Origin: Sceloporus undulatus
Lineage: Eukaryota > Chordata > Lepidosauria > Squamata > Phrynosomatidae
NCBI RefSeq assembly: GCF_019175285.1
Contig: NC_056530.1
Span: 1,963,713 to 2,027,712 of the forward strand
Direction of reading: 5' to 3'
Length of the DNA stretch: 64,000 bases
A program made the position numbers and the translations under genes. Under the pieces are notes generated by a model. The model saw only the letters and a list, made by a program, of their open reading frames with translations. It searched no databases and had not been told where the DNA came from. Every line of letters starts with the position of its first letter. The first letter of the stretch is position 1. This document shows positions 11,656-21,670 of the stretch, one piece after another.

Positions 11656-12169
11656 CTTATTTGTATATGTCACTAACAGGATTCTGCTTTCAGTGTCCCA
11701 TTATTGTTCTTTAATCTCTTTTGGTGACGGGTCCTCTCTTTTGTGTGCGCGTATGATATGTAAATGGTGACCTTCTTTTCTATATATAGGATTTTTTTCT
11801 TCCATGGGAGAGCATTCTCTCATGTGAGCCACCCACGCACACAGTCTGAATTTGTGCAGTCCAGAAAGATGTTTACCACGTTGTCTACTCTCTTTAAGAA
11901 CAACACCTAAGAATTCAGCCTGTATGCTGAAGCAACAACTTGCAATATGCTGCTTCACACATTTTCTCTCGCTCTCTCCCTTACACATGTACACACACAT
12001 ACAGACAGACATATCCAGACCTCACTCATGCATTAATTTTGTTAGCTATGGTTATTCCCCCCCCCACTTCATCTAAAACAAAAGTCCATCTGTGCCCAAA
12101 CTGCAGTGCTCAAACCACATAATTATGTGGCTTGCTATTGTTCGCAGAGGCTTATTTGTGTGTTATACA

Positions 12170-12860
12170 TGGATTTATTTACATCATTTATATACCACAC
12201 AGTTAGAAACATCCTCTTGGTGGTTAGCAATAAAAGTTAAAAACCAGGAAAAAATAAACCAACAGGAATCCTAGAAATCAAACTGAATAAAAACCAATCA
12301 CAAGAACAAAATGGTGTGTCTATATGTGCCTTGAAGTCACCTGTCAACTGAAGGCAACCTCATGAATTTCATAGGGTTTTCTTAAGCAAGGAATCCTCAG
12401 AGGTGGTGTTGTCAGTTCCTTCCTCTGAAATATGGTCTACAGCACCTGCTGTACATCTCCCTTCCAAGTACTAACCAGAGCTGATCCTGCTTAGTTGAAG
12501 ATTCAGAGGGGATCTGGTGCCTTGTTCAGGGTATTTAGGCATTTAACAACAAAACTATCTTACTAAAAATAAAAGTTGCAATCAAAAAACATTAAAGCAG
12601 CAGAGTTACAAATGCAGATGATTGCAAAGCAAACTTAAACGGTCAAAGAGAATAAAATAAAAAATTTAAATGGCAGCAAACAAAACACCTATCTCCTGAG
12701 CCTCTTTCCCAAAAGCTATTCCTCAGCTGGGAAGCCATGATGACCAAAATCACCTTTTCTTCCAGTGGCTGCCTAGTACATTTGTTGGGGGCACCCTGGA
12801 AGGGCCTTGAAGAAAATATGAGGGTTCAGATCATTTAATATGGGAAGAAATAATCCTTTT
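12170..12860. mobile_element. Non-LTR (L2/CR1-like) LINE 3' fragment split by a SINE
   Basis: The left part (tggatttatttacatcattt then ataccacacagtt) resembles the reverse-strand 3' end of L2-like LINEs seen also near 5.6, 47.1, 54.7 and 59.9 kb. After the SINE at 12313-12545 the sequence resumes as A-rich DNA and then gggaagccatgatgacca, which resembles the coding end of such elements. Family assignment is tentative. Confidence 0.45.
12313..12545 (-). mobile_element. 5S rRNA-headed SINE
   Basis: The right part (about 12455-12530) is the reverse complement of the 3' half of 5S rRNA: ccaagtactaaccagagctg then atcctgcttag, matching the 5S internal-promoter region. The left part carries the same body as the tRNA-headed SINEs (gccttgaagtcacctg, atagggttttcttaagcaag, cttcctctgaaatatgg). 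So this copy is a SINE with a 5S head and a shared tail. Confidence 0.85.
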
Positions 12861-13184
12861 GGTAACATGGCAGATGAACCATAGTGGTGTGATATAATAA
12901 GTCTGAAATAACTTGAAGGTACACCGCCACCACTATAACAACTCAAACTCATCACTCAATAAAAATAGACCAGATGAGCACAGCAAGGTGGCATTAACTC
13001 CGGTCTCTCTGATTTAAACCAGGTTTTCCAAAGCAACTAGCAACAATAAAATCTAATTCACTATTTTGAAAAGGCATTATAACAAATCGGCTGCTTCTCT
13101 CTACTCACTGTTAATGCCAGCCCTGAATTTCCAACTAAGATATTTGACTGCCTGGGCAGAATAGAAAATGCCCCCTTATATTTA

Positions 13185-13563
13185 CAGGCTGAGTCTCCCT
13201 TCTCTGGAATTGCAAAATCCAAAATACTCCAAAAGCCAGTACCTTTCTCATGGGTGACTGAGATAGTGACACCTTTGTTTTTTGATGGTGCAGTGTACGG
13301 AAACGTTGTTTCATGCAAAAAAAAATATATATTGTACAATATTGTATAAAATTACCTTCAGGCTATGTGTATCAGGTGCCCATGAAAACATAAATAAATT
13401 TCATGTTTAGACTTGTGTTCCATCTCCAAGATATTTCATTATGTACATATACGCAAATATAGTGGTTCCTTAGGATTCACAGAGGTTTGGTTCCAGGATC
13501 TCTCATGGATACCCATATTAAAGTATTTCTAGTCCCAAGCATTTTGTAGGGAGATTCAACCTG
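13185..13563. mobile_element. Tigger-like MITE (cccttatccgaaat family) with a nested fragment
   Basis: It is flanked by TA (13183-13184 and 13564-13565), starting caggctgagtctccctt and ending gggagattcaacctg. Internal motifs (gactgagatagtgacacctt, gtttcatgca, ccatctccaagatatttcat) are shared with 35785-36085 and 45345-45808. A piece of the second Tigger-like family (ggttccaggatctctcatgg) sits near its right end. Confidence 0.8.
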
Positions 13564-13756
13564 TACACATTTTCTGAAGTAGCTGAAGTAGAAAATCCAA
13601 CAAGTAACTCTTCCCAGTCCCAACATTTAAAAAGGAGCTGCATTTTTATGACATCCAACTCTGCCTTCTGAGTTGGGAGCCTCATTCTGCCTAATAGCCA
13701 GGCCAACCCTGAAATGCAGAATTCACATATTGTAAATGTTAGCAAAATGTTAACAA

Positions 13757-13979
13757 AGGTCCAAAACACATTGCAGAAATAACCCAGTATGAGACTGCTT
13801 TAACTGCCCTGGCTCAATGCTAGGGAAGTCTGGGACCTGTAGTTTTGTGAGACATTTAGCCTTTTCTTTCAGAGAGTTCTGCAGCCACAATAAACTAGAA
13901 TTCCCATGATTCCCTAGCACTGAGCCAGGACAGTTAAAGTGGTCTCAAACTGAATTATTTCTACAGTGTGTTTTGGACC
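13757..13979. mobile_element. Palindromic element, family A
   Basis: The arms are long inverted repeats: ggtccaaaacacattgcaga at left, ctacagtgtgttttggacc at right, with ctgccctggctcaatgctag answered by ctagcactgagccaggac. It is one of about a dozen family-A copies in the window. Each arm carries an actacaattcccag-like core. Confidence 0.85.
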
Positions 13980-14115
13980 AATGGGGTGGGCAACCTGTGG
14001 CCTTCCAGATGTTGCTGAGCTGTGACTTCCATGAGCCCTAGAAAGCAAAGTCAGTGGTGAGAAAAGAAGAAAACTACAGTTTGACAGTATATGTATGTTA
14101 TCCACATTTGAGATA

Positions 14116-14351
14116 CAGTGAGCCCTTGGTATCCTTTGCAGTTTTGGTCCAGGTCCCCCAAATAGGTACCAAAATCCAGGGATGTTCAATTCCCATTCAA
14201 TACAGTCATATAGTGGAATGGTGTCCCTTATATAAGACTGAAAAATCAATTGCAAAATATCTGAGATGTCCCTCTTTTTGGGATTTATATCTTTTTGGCA
14301 TAATCCAAGTCATGGATGGTTAGACACAAAATGGATGTGGAGGATCAACTG
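14116..14351. mobile_element. Tigger-like MITE, 'ccttggtatcc' family
   Basis: It is bounded by TA dinucleotides, starting cagtgagcccttggtatcc and ending ggaggatcaactg. The internal inverted repeat is of the 'ggttccagg...ccaaaatcc' type common to several copies here. Confidence 0.75.
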
Positions 14352-15363
14352 TATTTCAGTCAGCAAACATGCACATAAGGTTGCACTTGGAAAGGTTAAA
14401 AACCACCAACTACTCCTAACACAAGCATGGCATAGAAACCCACAGGTTTCTCTAAAGATAAATACAATTATTTCCCTGGACAGAAACTGTCACAACAGAG
14501 ATCAAGTCATGTCTGAACCACATCTGTCCATTCGGTTGTAAACAGCTGCTTGAATAATGGCTACTACAGATTCTCTGGTCTAAGGAGAGAAAAAGGATCT
14601 TACGGTGTTTGGCTGCTGGATGCTGTTTCCATAGAAACAGACATCCAATTCGGAAGACAAACCAAAACCCAGTTTTAAAGTAATATGTGTTTTGAAGCGT
14701 CTATTGTGGCTTGTCACAATATTAACCTTCCCTAATAAAGGGCTGCGTGTGTCAAAATCTTTGCTTTTTCTATCATCTAACAGGATCCACTTGTTCAATG
14801 GATAATGTGCAAAAGGCAAAAGAATGGGAAAAAAGGAGGACTCACCCATTATACGTTGCTCCAGGAAGGTCATTCATCCTTGGCATGTATATTGATTTCT
14901 GCTGTAATTTAAATGAAAAGAGCATAAAAGCAATCCATTACCAGCGTTAAACACACACACACACACACACATTATTTAGGTATGTATATAGACAGAGAGA
15001 AAGATATGTGATGTTTGAGGTGGAGGGAGATGGGCTGAGGGAGAAAGAGGGAGAAATTGTTAAAGTGCATCCCATTTGTTCAATTCAGTCATTGTTTAAA
15101 AGCAAAACGCTTGTCATGGGCATGATCTACAGACCAGACAGAACTCAATCGACTTTGGTCCAAGCGATTGGCTTATGTGGTATTGTGGATCCAGCCCACA
15201 TACTGGGTAAATGGGACATGTGTCCTGGATGCAGCAGAGAGAGTGTTCAGCAACTAATCCGTCATCCCTTCAACTAGTGCATGAGGAATGCAGAGGACTA
15301 TAATGGAAATAAATACCTTTTCCAGGTCTGGCCGCACCTATACTTCTTCTGCTTATTTACTTA
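14352..15363. other. Gene-free unique stretch with an RFX X-box-like palindrome
   Basis: No coding exon recognised. At 14625-14638 lies gtttccatagaaac, a perfect 14 bp palindrome fitting the RFX X-box consensus. The surrounding 14540-14900 is unique. A (CA)n tract of about 20 bp lies at 14951-14970. Regulatory function is only a possibility. Confidence 0.35.
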
Positions 15364-15365
15364 TA

Positions 15366-15636
15366 CAATGGGCCCTTGGTATCCACTGGAGTTTGGTTCC
15401 AGGACCACCTGTGGATACCAAAATCTGTGGATGCTCAAGTCCCGTTAAATACAATGGCGCCCCTTACATAAATACATTAATGGTGTCCCATTAAATACAA
15501 TAGTAAAATGGCATCCCTTACATAAAAAGGCAAAACCAAAGTTTGCCTATGGGAATTTGTATATTTTTAAAGTATTTCAAGCCATGGATGCTGGAATCTG
15601 TGGATAAAAAAATCCTTGGAGAAGGAAGGCTGACTG
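15366..15636. mobile_element. Tigger-like MITE, 'ccttggtatcc' family
   Basis: It starts caatgggcccttggtatcc after TA and ends gaaggctgactg before TA. Between them is the characteristic ggttccaggaccacctgtgg and a repeated middle block (gtcccgttaaatacaatgg and gtcccattaaatacaatag), an internal duplication. Confidence 0.75.
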
Positions 15637-15639
15637 TAC

Positions 15640-15998
15640 TCATGTATAAGCCTAGAAATTTGAGTCAAAAATTGACCTGAAAAAACTGAGCCGACTTATA
15701 TGTGGATCAATGCAAGTACTGTATTTTAACTCTTATTTAAAAAGGAACTATCCTCTGGTGAAATGCAAGAGTGGGTCCTGGAAGACTGGGTCCCCCTTTA
15801 TTTGCCCATCCATGCAGCCTTTAGAATGGGCATAAATAATTACGCCTGCTGGGATTTTGTAATGTATTTCGCATTTTCCCCTTTGCTTCCTCTTCTAGAT
15901 CCTTTGTTAAAATGCCCTTAAGTTTTACCCTCGACCAATCCATGGGTCATATCAAAATCCATAACCAAACCCCAATGGATAGTAAGGGCCCACTGTAT
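15640..15998. mobile_element. Composite of MITE relatives
   Basis: It starts with actcatgtataagcctag and includes ccgacttatatgtggatcaa, similar to the element at 8281-8563. It ends in a Tigger-like right end (caaaccccaatggatagtaa then gggcccactgta). The pieces appear nested or juxtaposed; the exact order of insertion is unclear. Confidence 0.45.
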
Positions 15999-15999
15999 T

Positions 16000-17735
16000 T
16001 GATCCTCAGCATGTAATTTATGATAACTAGAGTTCATTACTGTATTAACCTTTCCAAGAGCATCTCCTACCAAAACACCTGCCAGCATTTTACAAACATT
16101 AGTAAAGGAACCCTAACAACATTCCTCTAAATGAGCTATGATTTATGAACGTCTAGTAGGAAAAATGTACTAGGCTGGGGTTTGCCAGTATGCAGATCTT
16201 CACGATGACTTTAGAATTCTTTTTTTGCAGATTTCTCCTTTTTTAATTTTATTTTTTATTAAAAAAAACAGTTCTGTACAAAATAGGAAGCTAAATATAG
16301 AAACAGACGTAATTTTACATCATCTTTCTCCGTACATTTGTGGTTACATATTTCCCCAGGCCTTTTTCTGCTGCAAATCAATCTTACGCTTATATTGATA
16401 ATATGCTTTTTATGTCAAAATTATCATGAAAAATTATAATTTCTGTGTAATAAACTATCTGAATCTTCTTTCTCTAATTCGTTATTGAAAGATTTGCCTA
16501 AATCATAATCTGTGACTGCAATTTGATCATGAACATTTGCAATTTTTGCAGGTTTCTGAATGTGTTGCGGACACCTGCTGAAAAATAGAGGCACAAATTC
16601 CCCAAGGTCTACTATTTACTATTTACCCATGCACACAAATGCCACAAGAGCAACATAAAGATGTTTTTGGACTTTATCACATGGGGAAAATCAAAGGATT
16701 GAACAGTGAAAACAGTGAAAACTGCACAATCATGATTAAAATTTTCACACGACGTCGTGTGAAATAAACCGGGAATAGACAGGCAATAAAGAGTAATAAA
16801 TCGTTCATTTGTGTCAATGCTGGAAGGCTGTTAAGATGGGATAAAAAGCAGAAGAAAGCTTCTTCTAAACAAAATGTGCATTCTAGGGTTTGGTTCTGTG
16901 ACCAAAGTGAATCAGCTTCCAGCCTCTTTTACTCTCCTGTCTCCTTTGCAAGGAACCTTGGGAATTGTTGTTTTCTAAAGGGAACTACCAAGGTTTCAGC
17001 TGCTGCTCAGTCTTCTTTCTAAGCCCTCATCTAAGACACCTGTGAGAGATAAATGAAATAATGCACAAATCTGTTTGATTTAAAAATGCAGGACACATGA
17101 ATTGGATTATTTATCTAAAGGGATATGACCTTCAGTGATATAATCGCAACAAATGGTGATCCGATTGTGTTGCAACACAAGCTAACCAAGAGACCCTTTA
17201 GGTTTTCAGATTTGCATATTTATTGTGTCTTAGGCTTTTCGCAACTACACAAAGCCTACAAAAAAAGCTGATGCCACAATGTGTTTCTTAATCTTTAATG
17301 TGTCCGAAGGAACCTTTACTGCTTCGAATGCAAACAAGGCTTATTATGCCATTTTAAATCTGCCTTTTGCACACTTCCAAATTTAGAAGCTGTAGCCAAC
17401 GTAGATTTTTTGCATTTCAATTAGACTTGTGAAAAAATGCAAGATGTTCACACTTTGCTGGTGAGTGAAAATGTCGGAGACAGATGAGTTTATGCGTATT
17501 TGTAGGTTTTTGTTTTGTGAATCTTGCTTCTCAGCTTCTTTTACTACAGGAATGAGGATTTTGCAGTCTCCAGGAGCCCTTGGGCTGCATTGCATTTCAT
17601 TACAGGCCATGATGGTTAGAGATGCTGGGATCTGCAGTTCAAATATAAGCTGTACTGTGCTCAACTCCCATTGAACTTAGTGGGGTTTGCTTCTGAATGA
17701 ACCTGTTTAGGGTTGCATCTGCAGTGCAGAATTAG
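16000..17735. other. Gene-free AT-rich stretch; decayed repeat with perfect palindrome
   Basis: No coding exon seen. AT-rich DNA at about 16220-16560 may be an old LINE end, family not recognised. At 16743-16764 there is a perfect 22 bp palindrome centred on cgacgtcg, inside a possible MITE remnant (tatcacatggggaaaatcaa at left, taataaatcgttcatttgtg at right). Confidence 0.4.
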
Positions 17736-17962
17736 ATCCAAAACACACTACAAAAGTACTGTAATCCAGTTTGAGACTGCTTTAACTGCCCTGACTCAAT
17801 GTTAGGAAATTCTGGAAACTGTAGTTTTGTGAGACACTTAGCCTTCTCTGTCAGAGAGCTCTGGTGCCACAATAAACTACAATTCCCAGGATTCCCTAGC
17901 ACTGAGCCAGGGCAGTTAAACCCATCTCAAACTGGATTATTTATGCAGTGCGTTTTGGGCCT
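17736..17962. mobile_element. Palindromic element, family A
   Basis: It begins atccaaaacacactac and ends gcagtgcgttttgggcc. Both arms carry the actgcc...tgagccagggcagtt pair and the tacaattcccagga core. It is immediately followed by a second, diverged copy. Confidence 0.85.
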
Positions 17963-17965
17963 TAG

Positions 17966-18172
17966 TCTGCTTTAACTGCCACGGTTTCATGCTATGAACT
18001 TTTGGGATTTGTAGTTAATAATAATAATAAAAAAATTATTTCTTATCAAGTCTGCTCTGTCAGAGAGCTCTGGGGCCACGACAAACTACAAATCCCAGGA
18101 TTCCATAGCATTGAGCCGTGGCAGTTAAAGCAATGTCAAGCTGCAATATTTTTGCCGTGTGGACGCCGCCTG
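17966..18172. mobile_element. Palindromic element, family A variant
   Basis: Arms tgctttaactgccacggttt and gagccgtggcagttaaagca are inverted repeats. The left arm has gained an AT-rich (aat)n tract at about 18017-18045. It lies head to tail with the copy at 17736-17962. Confidence 0.75.
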
Positions 18173-18368
18173 GGTTGGAAACTTGTGTGTGTGTGTTACT
18201 TGGGAGTAAGATCCATGTTGGGACTTGTAGTTTCCAAAGAGTGAAAGGGCCAGGTTTGGGAAGAAGGTGCACCCAAGGAAAGAGGAATCCTTTCTTTTCT
18301 GGGGTGCGGAAGCCATGAGGGAATGATGGCGACGAAAAGGTTAGGGAACTCGTAGGATGCCCCTGCGG

Positions 18369-18658
18369 TTGTTGTTTTTGTGTGCCTTCAAGTCGATTCG
18401 AACTCACAGCAACCCCAAAGCAAGCCTATTGTGGGGTTTTCTTGGCAAGATTTGTTCAGAGGAGGTTTGCCATGGCCTTCCCTAAAGAGACTGAGACTGT
18501 ATGGCTATCACAGGGTTTCCTCCAGAGGGAGGTTTGCCCTTGGCATCCTCTGAGGCTGAGAGAGTGTGACTCGTCCAAGGTCACTCAGTGGGTTTCATGG
18601 CTGAGCAGAGATTTGAACCCAGGTCTCACAGCACAACACTCAAAGCAATATGCCATGC
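18369..18658 (-). mobile_element. tRNA-headed SINE with internal duplication
   Basis: From ttgttgtttttgtgtgcctt through ggggttttcttggcaagatt to the head region gatttgaacccaggtctc. The body segment ggaggtttgcc is present twice (near 18462 and 18520), so this copy is longer than its relatives. Confidence 0.8.
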
Positions 18659-18689
18659 TTTTGGGCATTGGGCAAACCCAATGACGGGA

Positions 18690-18792
18690 TTGCAATAAGC
18701 TGTCACACTCTCTCAGCCTGAGAGGATGGCCATGGCAAAAGCATCCCTCTGAAGAAACCTGGCCAAGAAAACCCCATGATAGGTTTGCCTCA
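18690..18792 (+). mobile_element. SINE fragment next to the STMN1 promoter
   Basis: It contains gtcacactctctcagcctga, ggccaagaaaaccccatgat and ends at about 18792, only some 30 bp before the promoter's ZNF143-like site. The head is absent. Confidence 0.75.
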
Positions 18793-18819
18793 GGGCCTCT
18801 CCACACAAAAGCCTCTCTC

Positions 18820-20040
18820 GGGACTACATTTCCCATCATGCTTAGGGTTGGCGCTGCCGCCGCCATCCCAATAGACCACGCCCCCTCCTCGGCATCCTTC
18901 CTTTATCTCTCTGGCCCCGCCCCCTCGGCACGTGCCGCCCGCCCCTTTCCCCAGCCAATCGACGGTGGGCGTGGCCGGCGTGGCGTCACGTGCCTTTGTT
19001 TGGCGCTTTTGTGCGGCGGGCAGGGCGGTTGGAGCGGAGTGTGTGTGTAGCCGCCGCCGAGGTGACAGGAGCAGGTGGGTCCTCCTCGGGGCGGAGGGAG
19101 GCCGAAGGGCCACAGGGACCGACAGTCCTAGAAATGCTTAGACTGTGAGGGAAGAGTAGCGGGGAGGGATACATGGGAGTGAGGCGGGGAAGGGGCCCGG
19201 GAAGAAGTCCGGGGAGGGGGCTGTGCGGAAGGACCCGCTTTGTTTCGCTGAGGCGGCTTTATCGGGCGTTTCTTTCGAAGGGAAAGGCGGAAAAGGGGCC
19301 GAAGGCAGACAAAGAGGCGCCCTTCCTTCGCTCGGCTATTGTCCTCTTTCCCGGATTCCGCGTCTCCTTCCCTGGTCGCCTCTGGTCTATTGTTCGCAAG
19401 GAAGGGGCGGCGCCGGCGCCTCTGAGGCAGGGATTAAAGCAAAGGGGGGCGCACTAGATATGGAAAAGCCTTCATTGCTATTAATTATCATTGTAAAGAC
19501 GCTCCTCGTCGGGGAGAAGGGAAAGCGGGGCGAAAAGCAACGGCGGAGGGACGAGACAAAATGGGGGACGGGGTTTTATTTCCTTGTTTTGGCGCCTCGG
19601 AAGCGGCGGCTTCAGACGCTTCCATCGCAGCAGCAGGTGCCCGGATGTTACCGTTAGCCCTCAGCGCCCCCTCCCTCTCGAAAGACGGAGAGAGAAAGAT
19701 GAAGCGACCGCCCGCGCGCGCGTTCTGAGGCCGTTTGAATTCGGAGCCGTTCTAGAACGAGGGGTGGGCGTGGCTCGTCCCAACCGCCTCCCTTTCCCCG
19801 CCCCTTTGTCGTCGACGTGCCTCATTGGCTCTTGTCGCTTGGGCCACGCCCTTTTCGCGGGGGAGGGGGGAGAAGAAGAGTGGCCCCGCCCCCAAACCCT
19901 GGGCGTTGTTTCTTCTAAGCGAGGAGCTCTCGCTCGCTGCTGGTCTAATGCTCTGGCGCCAGCGGGGTCTTTTGTTTCGGGGCCTCGTTTTAAAGGAAGC
20001 TAGGCCTCCTGTCGGTGCCCTTCAGCGCTCCCTCAGCGGT
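18820..20040 (+). promoter_or_regulatory. STMN1: STMN1 CpG island and promoter
   Basis: GC- and CpG-rich DNA starts abruptly at about 18800 and continues to about 20040. In order it carries a ZNF143/STAF-like site actacatttcccatcatgc (18823-18841), a CACGTG at 18929-18934, CCAAT at 18955-18959, a GC-box-like gggcgtggcc near 18967, a second CACGTG at 18987-18992 and an E2F-type tttggcgc at 18999-19006. This cluster just precedes a good non-coding exon ending at 19074. More GC boxes and an inverted CCAAT follow at 19770-19900, which may mark an alternative start. Stathmin genes are known E2F targets; use of these individual sites is inferred. Confidence 0.85.
19010..19074 (+). other. STMN1: Probable STMN1 non-coding exon 1 (5' UTR)
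   Basis: Downstream of the E2F-like site the sequence gagcggagtgtgtgtgtagc leads to a splice-donor candidate gcag|gtgggt at 19075; an alternative donor is gag|gtgaca at about 19061. The first nucleotide is a guess, since no TATA box is visible. The next exon carries the start codon 2.6 kb downstream. Confidence 0.55.
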
Positions 20041-20045
20041 TTATA

Positions 20046-20746
20046 ATGGCAACCTTCAGGGGTAGCTGTGTTGGCCCTTTATGCAAACAACAATCCATCA
20101 GTGATGCCTCTATTGACCCAACTGAAATGCACAATAGACTTGTTGCAAGCTTTCAAAGCTCCATGAGCTGCTTGATCAAGCCAAACAGACGCCAAGGGCC
20201 ATCCAGCCCAACCCCATCCTGCCATGCAGGAACTGACAAAGCATCCCTTGTGACAGATGGCTACCCAGCCTCTGTTTAGAAGCCTCCAAAGGAGCAGACT
20301 CTGCCACACTCTATGAAACGGGTCTTACTATCAGGAAGTTTCTAATGTTGAGGTGGGATCTCTTTTTCTGGAGCTTGCATCCATTGTTCCAGGACCTATT
20401 GTCTGGAGCTGAAGAAAACAAGCTTGCTCCAACCTCAATATGACACCAAATATTTAAATAGGGCTGTCATATTGCCTCTTAACAGTCTCTTCTCTAGGCT
20501 AAATATACCCAGCTCCCTAAGTCTCTCCTCAAGCCAGAGATCTCCTTAGAAGCCAAGATGTTCAAATCGATGTGCTTTGGCATATAATGAAAAGGCATGG
20601 ACGCGTAGAAGGCATGCCAGATGGACTCAGTCAAGGCACAAGCATGGGCTTGCAGGAACTAAATGGAGGAAGGGGGTTATTGGAGGTGTTTCATCCACAG
20701 GGTCGCCATGAGTTGAAATCAACTGGTAGACACACAACAACAAAGA
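20046..20746 (-). mobile_element. Cluster of repeat fragments in STMN1 intron 1 (CR1 minus, Bov-B plus)
   Basis: About 20170-20535 is a CR1 3' end on the minus strand (gccatccagcccaaccccat, ggaacctattgtctggagct-like, aaaacaagcttgctccaacc). About 20543-20746 is a Bov-B 3' end on the plus strand, ending gggtcgccatgagttgaaat and acacacaacaacaaag. The first 120 bp may be a decayed copy of another repeat (ggggtagctgtgttggccc). Confidence 0.75.
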
Positions 20747-21660
20747 GCGAATGCTGTAGCTGTCGATCATGCCTGGCATCCTTTGTGCCTTTTGCCTGCA
20801 CAGAGGTAGCAAGAACAATGGCGTTTCCCATTTAGGCTGGTTGAACCAAGGAAATGCCTCCTCCTCCTCCTCTTCCTGAGCAAGAGCATCAGGGAATCTA
20901 AGAGCATATGTAAAAGCTCTGATCATTGTTAATCAGCTGCGGGGAAGGGACAGATGGAGCACATCTGCCCAGTGGCTTAGTGTCCATGGCTAGGAATATA
21001 TTGCCAACATTAGAGTGCCAGCATCTTATTTTAGTTGCTGCTTGGTAGGTGAGGTGGGGATGATAAAATCCCCCAGGGGCCACCTTCAGGTGGCTAGATG
21101 CACAAGTAACCTTCACTGGAATTATTCTCAGCCCTAGATACCATCATTGTGTGTTATTAGAAAACTCCTTACACATTTCAAGCATTCATGTTTTCTGACC
21201 GAACTGTGGGCATGCAGACAAAGAGGAAGCTGTTAGAAAGGAGCAGGCAGGCTTAGCTTGAAACCTTGAAACTAGTGCAAAGCAAAAGGCCATTTAAAAT
21301 AAGGAGAGGGGCTGCCTTTACATGGGTAATAAAATCACAGCATTGCTTAATAGTCTTGAGTATCATCTGTTTGCAACATAATGCATATTAGTTCCTATTT
21401 TTGAAAATGTATTGTTCATGTGCCTCTTACAAACCTGAAAAACAAAGGAGCAGTCAGAAAAGGAAAACTTATATCAGAGCTTGGATAGTCTTAAAAATTA
21501 CACTTAAACTTACCAGGAAATTGCAGGTAATCTTAAAGTGGCAAAGAAAAATATTCTGATCGAAATCACTGTATTGAGGTATATAGTATTTCCATTTATC
21601 TAATGATGTTTCCATCTTCTTAGTGTTGCCGGAATAACTGTAGCATATTCTTCTGAGATC
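20747..21660. other. Rest of STMN1 intron 1; nothing recognised
   Basis: Unique intronic sequence up to the exon that holds the start codon. No repeat or coding exon recognised. Confidence 0.5.
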
Positions 21661-21670
21661 TGTCTTAGCC

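Noticed and set aside
12455-12530. 5S rRNA gene on the minus strand
   Set aside because: Only part of 5S is present and it is fused to a SINE body; no full 120 nt gene or T-run terminator.
1-18800. Exons of PAFAH2, the expected left neighbour by synteny
   Set aside because: I found no sequence with the expected lipase motifs; the gene is probably outside the window.
19173-20046. Long open frames in the CpG island (up to 144 codons)
   Set aside because: They overlap in several frames, have no recognisable protein content, and are expected by chance in stop-poor GC-rich DNA.
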